This document shows positions 61,582 to 64,000 of a stretch of DNA of 64,000 bases, piece by piece. Source of the DNA: Photobacterium sp. TY1-4. Lineage in GTDB: Bacteria; Pseudomonadota; Gammaproteobacteria; Enterobacterales; Vibrionaceae. The stretch is taken from positions 124,001 to 188,000 of the forward strand of contig NZ_CP099735.1 of assembly GCF_025398175.1 (NCBI RefSeq). Direction: 5' to 3'. Below the pieces are notes generated by a model that saw only the letters and a list, made by a program, of their open reading frames with translations, made no database searches and was not told the DNA's origin. Made by a program: the position numbers and the translations under genes. Numbering within the stretch: position 1 is the stretch's first letter; every line of letters starts with the position of its first letter.

Positions 61582-62625
61582 TTACTTTTGCTTACTTGCA
61601 CTTAATTTCTCAGTGGCATCAATCAAGATAACGTGATCAGTCTTTAACCCTAAATCTTTGTACTCTTTAATATTTTCAATTAGTTGGAAGTATGATTTAC
61701 TAGGATTTCCCGAATTGAGTACGATATAGATTCCTTTGTCAGTTTTTTCACTACGCTGGTATTGAGTTAGCTGATGAACTAGCCCATTGAGGACATTTTG
61801 GTTTTGGGATAGTTTAAGTTCTACGCAAATTTTTGAGCCGTTTCCTTGGGAAAATTTGAAATCAACGATACCATTTCCAGTACTTGTTTCTGGTGAGATA
61901 TCGACATCATATAGCTCGCATATTCTGCCCAAAACGGCCTCGAATATACGTTGAAACTGCTTCTCTGGTTTGGAACTCAAACTTCGCCATAAACCTTTTT
62001 CTTCGACACGATGTTTAAATGACTCAATCTCGGTTAGTAACCAACTGTATAGCTCGTCTTCGTTCATCTTTAGTTGGAAAAAAGACTTTCTACTGTTCAT
62101 TAGAAAACCAAAGTTATCATCAATTAGCCTCAAGTGATGTTGAATGCCGATAAAGTTCTTTGTTTCAATTCTACTGGCTATTTGAGAGCTTATATCAAAG
62201 AGATGTTCAAACATTAGCCAAGCTCTAAATACTTTGTGATCAGTCTCTCCTTCAAACTCATAATCAGCTATTAAATACTCGTTAAAGCCCTCTTCGTCAT
62301 GGCTCCTGAAATAATCCAAGATTTGACTTTGTGCATAGAATTTTCGACTTTGATTGGAGTTGTACTTGAGTTTGAATGCTAGAAAGTCATGGAAGGTTGT
62401 TACTTCCATTCTCTCTATATGGGTATCACCATACGACGGAATATTATCGATGTTATAGTTGTAATAGCGGGCATTGCAGGTAGCTCTATCATACTCATGA
62501 TAAACGGTTTTAGCTTCTGAAGAATTAGGGTTAATCAGAGGCGAGGTATACTTAAAGATGTGGTTCCTTTCGGTGACGATAGATGACTCAATACGATTTT
62601 TTAATTCTTTCATCTCATCAATCAT
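61582..62625 (-). CDS. PD-(D/E)XK-type nuclease candidate
   Basis: About 347 residues, A+T-rich. The C-terminal third has the restriction-enzyme-like core GIVDFKFS (Asp) and ICVELKLS (Glu-x-Lys), spaced 14 residues, followed by VHQLTQYQ with the Gln/helix typical of the fold; GIYIVLN and DHVILID are later strands. The N-terminal two-thirds are charged and helical (EVTTFHDFLAFKLKY onward) and of unknown type. ATG 62625 or TTG 62631 start. Opposite strand to the HEPN gene, flanked by degenerate direct repeats. Nucleic-acid cleavage is inferred from the motif only. Confidence 0.65.
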   Translation of the reverse strand: MIDEMKELKNRIESSIVTERNHIFKYTSPLINPNSSEAKTVYHEYDRATCNARYYNYNIDNIPSYGDTHIERMEVTTFHDFLAFKLKYNSNQSRKFYAQSQILDYFRSHDEEGFNEYLIADYEFEGETDHKVFRAWLMFEHLFDISSQIASRIETKNFIGIQHHLRLIDDNFGFLMNSRKSFFQLKMNEDELYSWLLTEIESFKHRVEEKGLWRSLSSKPEKQFQRIFEAVLGRICELYDVDISPETSTGNGIVDFKFSQGNGSKICVELKLSQNQNVLNGLVHQLTQYQRSEKTDKGIYIVLNSGNPSKSYFQLIENIKEYKDLGLKTDHVILIDATEKLSASKQK

Positions 62626-62631
62626 AATCAA

Positions 62632-63097
62632 GTAGTCCCGCTGATTCTAAGCATTTGTTGATTGTAATTAATTTATAGATAATAAACAATTTAAAGTTGA
62701 AGGGACGGATGGGGCGTCTTACCTTTCGTCTATCTAAGTTTCTCTTACTATAGATAATCCATATATCGCTAAATTAGCAAAATCATTGACACGTTTTTGT
62801 CCAAATCCGCGCCAGCTCGTCTGGAGTAACTTGGGATCAGCAGCAGGGTGAGAGCACGTATGTTCACTTTTTGAACATCTGTGAATTTCCTTGGGCTGGT
62901 TGAGTATTTATTAGACACCTCATGCATTTCACACCTGTGGCAGATGGTTAAAAATTACTCTTTTTGTAGATCCCAACGTGCCTTTCGTGTGGCGACTTTA
63001 CAATTTGTTAACTCACGCTCTCACCCTGGGATCAGCAGAATGCAAAATTGGGGTGTTTTTCGATAAGCGCCGAGCCAGAAACTCGACGCCTCTATCG
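62632..63097. other. Intergenic region with remnant sequences
   Basis: No intact gene seen. It includes a block (62764-62816) that on the minus strand reads RGFGQKRVNDFANLA, like the remnant near 56.5 kb, and a 12-bp inverted repeat CAGGGTGAGAGC / GCTCTCACCCTG at 62844-62855 and 63017-63028, each next to a copy of TGGGATCAGCAG or GGGATCAGCAG. Confidence 0.45.
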
Positions 63098-63346
63098 TTA
63101 GATAGTTACCGCAAACCAACTGTGGTAATCATTACTCCGCTCAAGCACTCCCTTGTTAGAAAGTCGTATTAGGAACCTCACCCTGACGACGTAATCCATC
63201 CATCCCTCTACCTCTAGAATTTCGAGGGGATTAGATAAGCGCCGCGCATGAAGATATTCTGCCGCAAGCTGATAGCATGTGTTGTTTGGACGCTTTGGCG
63301 TCAGAGTGAGTTGGTTGGTCGTGAAAGCTTTAGAGATATATTGCAT
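63098..63346 (-). CDS. Small hypothetical protein with strong ribosome site
   Basis: An 82-residue basic protein. GAAGGAG lies six bases before the ATG, which makes translation plausible. Sequence features: KRPNNTCYQLAAEYLHARR and an Ile/Val/Arg-rich second half. No family recognised, no membrane segment. Lies within the repeat-rich end of the A+T-rich island and may be a remnant of a larger gene. Confidence 0.45.
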   Translation of the reverse strand: MQYISKAFTTNQLTLTPKRPNNTCYQLAAEYLHARRLSNPLEILEVEGWMDYVVRVRFLIRLSNKGVLERSNDYHSWFAVTI

Positions 63347-63586
63347 GGTAGCTCCTTCAAAATAAGTAAATGAATGAAGCCGTGATGGGGTATGTGAATC
63401 AAGGACAAGAACACCACGGCCAGAGCCTTTAGTGTCCAGACTACTATGCTAGAGTCATTGATGAGGGCATCACCACCATACTTGACCAGCTCCCAAATAG
63501 CAAGACTATGCTGTACTTAGCCAAGAATCCATTAGTTTTTATTATTAACTTTGCTACCTATTAATTGGCCTAGGCAACTCGCTTTT

Positions 63587-63671
63587 GTCCAGTTGTGAGT
63601 TACGATACAAGCAGTTCAACTATACGATCTAGTTGTAACTTTCCAGCGGATGTGTAAGAGCGAGTATGAGC
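63587..63671. repeat. Palindromic repeat, copy 2
   Basis: Runs from GTCCAGTTGTGAGTTACGATAC to GCGAGTATGAGC and matches copy 1 at 61472-61557 in order and length, with about a third of positions changed. ACTCGCT upstream pairs with AGCGAGT near its end. Confidence 0.6.
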
Positions 63672-63730
63672 GACTCTATATCAGGTGGTAGCGGCCTGAT
63701 CGATGTGCTAAACGGCCTTATCACTCGATG

Positions 63731-63759
63731 ACAAGCCTGCGTATTGCAGGCTTGTTTAT
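63731..63759. terminator. Intrinsic terminator, probably bidirectional
   Basis: ACAAGCCTGC and GCAGGCTTGT form a 10-bp stem around GTATT with TTATT after it. It ends the gene entering from the right edge on the minus strand. Confidence 0.85.
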
Positions 63760-63788
63760 TGTGCATCGCACGCACTTGTGCAGATGCC

Positions 63789-64000
63789 CTACTGAGTTGG
63801 GTCAATCGTTAGCGGCGTAAAGGTCGCCGTGGCATTGTTGCCTGCTGCCGTGTAGTCCGTATAGGTCTGGCCTTGGCGCAGGGTGTAGTAAACATCAATA
63901 AAGTCATCGTCGTTGGTCGCCCAGCTATCCGGGATCGCTTCCAGTACTTTGCCGGTGAGCTGTGGAATCACCGCATAAGCCTGCACTTCCGGATCGGGAA
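63789..64000 (-). CDS. C-terminal part of a larger protein (5' end outside window)
   Basis: The frame is open from the window edge to the stop at 63789-63791, about 69 residues: PDPEVQAYAVIPQLTGKV, then IPDSWATNDDDFIDVYYTLR and a Thr-rich end. An internal GTG at 63986 is not a credible start. I do not recognise the family from this part; the Asp/Thr-rich beta-like sequence suggests an extracellular or structural protein. It ends at a strong terminator. Confidence 0.6.
   Translation of the reverse strand, partial: PDPEVQAYAVIPQLTGKVLEAIPDSWATNDDDFIDVYYTLRQGQTYTDYTAAGNNATATFTPLTIDPTQ

Larger units (their letters stand above)
63347..63788. other. Intergenic region with second palindromic repeat
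   Basis: No intact gene. Short coding-like stretches exist (a 40-codon frame ending TAT-TAA near 63563) but with no start or ribosome site. It holds copy 2 of the repeat (63587-63671) and a terminator. Confidence 0.5.

Noticed and set aside
62881..63172. Two overlapping short plus-strand frames
   Set aside because: They have no ribosome site, no family features and overlap inverted repeats in a decayed intergenic region.
1..64000. CRISPR array, tRNA or rRNA genes, complete insertion sequence
   Set aside because: I looked for regular spaced repeats, cloverleaf/CCA patterns, ribosomal motifs and transposase frames with terminal repeats and saw none.

Overview
The window looks like a chromosome segment of a marine gammaproteobacterium of the family Vibrionaceae (Vibrio/Photobacterium/Grimontia-like). 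I infer this from family-typical small proteins (DUF3392, DUF2256, DUF4144, an ArfA with its hairpin), the Aer2-type chemotaxis cluster, the RimK module, and overall codon use. Genus cannot be fixed by reading alone. No rRNA, tRNA, CRISPR array or complete insertion sequence was seen. Most of the window has a balanced to moderately G+C-rich composition; about 59.8-63.6 kb is clearly A+T-rich and looks acquired.

Layout. 0-6.6 kb: a chemotaxis operon with overlapping genes, cheW(partial)-aer2-like receptor-cheR-cheD-cheB-membrane MCP, matching the second chemosensory (Che2/Aer2) type. The receptor has three PAS repeats that each keep the Aer2 heme-ligand histidine and distal tryptophan. 6.7-13.3 kb: small conserved genes (arfB ribosome rescue, aspartoacylase-like, DMT exporter, DOPA-dioxygenase-like), then a glutamine-synthetase-like/GATase pair divergent from a tryptophanase. 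15-22.3 kb: AlkD, MaoC, beta-lactamase-fold hydrolase, arfA with a hairpin that buries its own stop codon, and a rimK / retropepsin-like protease / MscS / AstE-like module. 22.4-35.6 kb: accessory enzymes (DUF1566, ferritin-like, phosphoesterase, acetyltransferases, tautomerases, 2OG oxygenase, SIMPL, PhzF, GrpB) and a NarL-type two-component pair. 35.6-39.6 kb: KtrBA/TrkHA potassium uptake next to a KdpE-like regulator and a shortened KdpD-like kinase. 40.8-43.9 kb: TPP riboswitch-thiM-thiE and an RhlE-type helicase. 44-49 kb: a secreted HbpS/GlcG-like protein divergent from an OmpR-type two-component system across a perfect 16+16 bp inverted repeat, then an M13 metallopeptidase.

49-53.7 kb is a striking block: a putative small RNA or leader with a consensus promoter and terminator, a second terminator 13 bases before an ABC-F gene, a second short methionyl-tRNA synthetase with alternative leader hairpins, and a CatB/Vat-type acetyltransferase preceded by a 25-codon leader peptide with a strong ribosome binding site. 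All three proteins belong to families that include antibiotic-resistance factors acting at translation.

54.3-64 kb: a DUF2235 lipase-like protein with a LecA-like C-terminal domain, a run of small cassette-like genes separated by a degenerate intergenic repeat, then an A+T-rich island carrying an ApeA-like HEPN protein and a PD-(D/E)XK-type nuclease candidate. Degenerate palindromic direct repeats of about 85-100 bp lie on both sides of the nuclease gene. The HEPN/nuclease pair is the best candidate here for an undescribed defence locus; the leader-controlled translation block is the best candidate for undescribed regulation.
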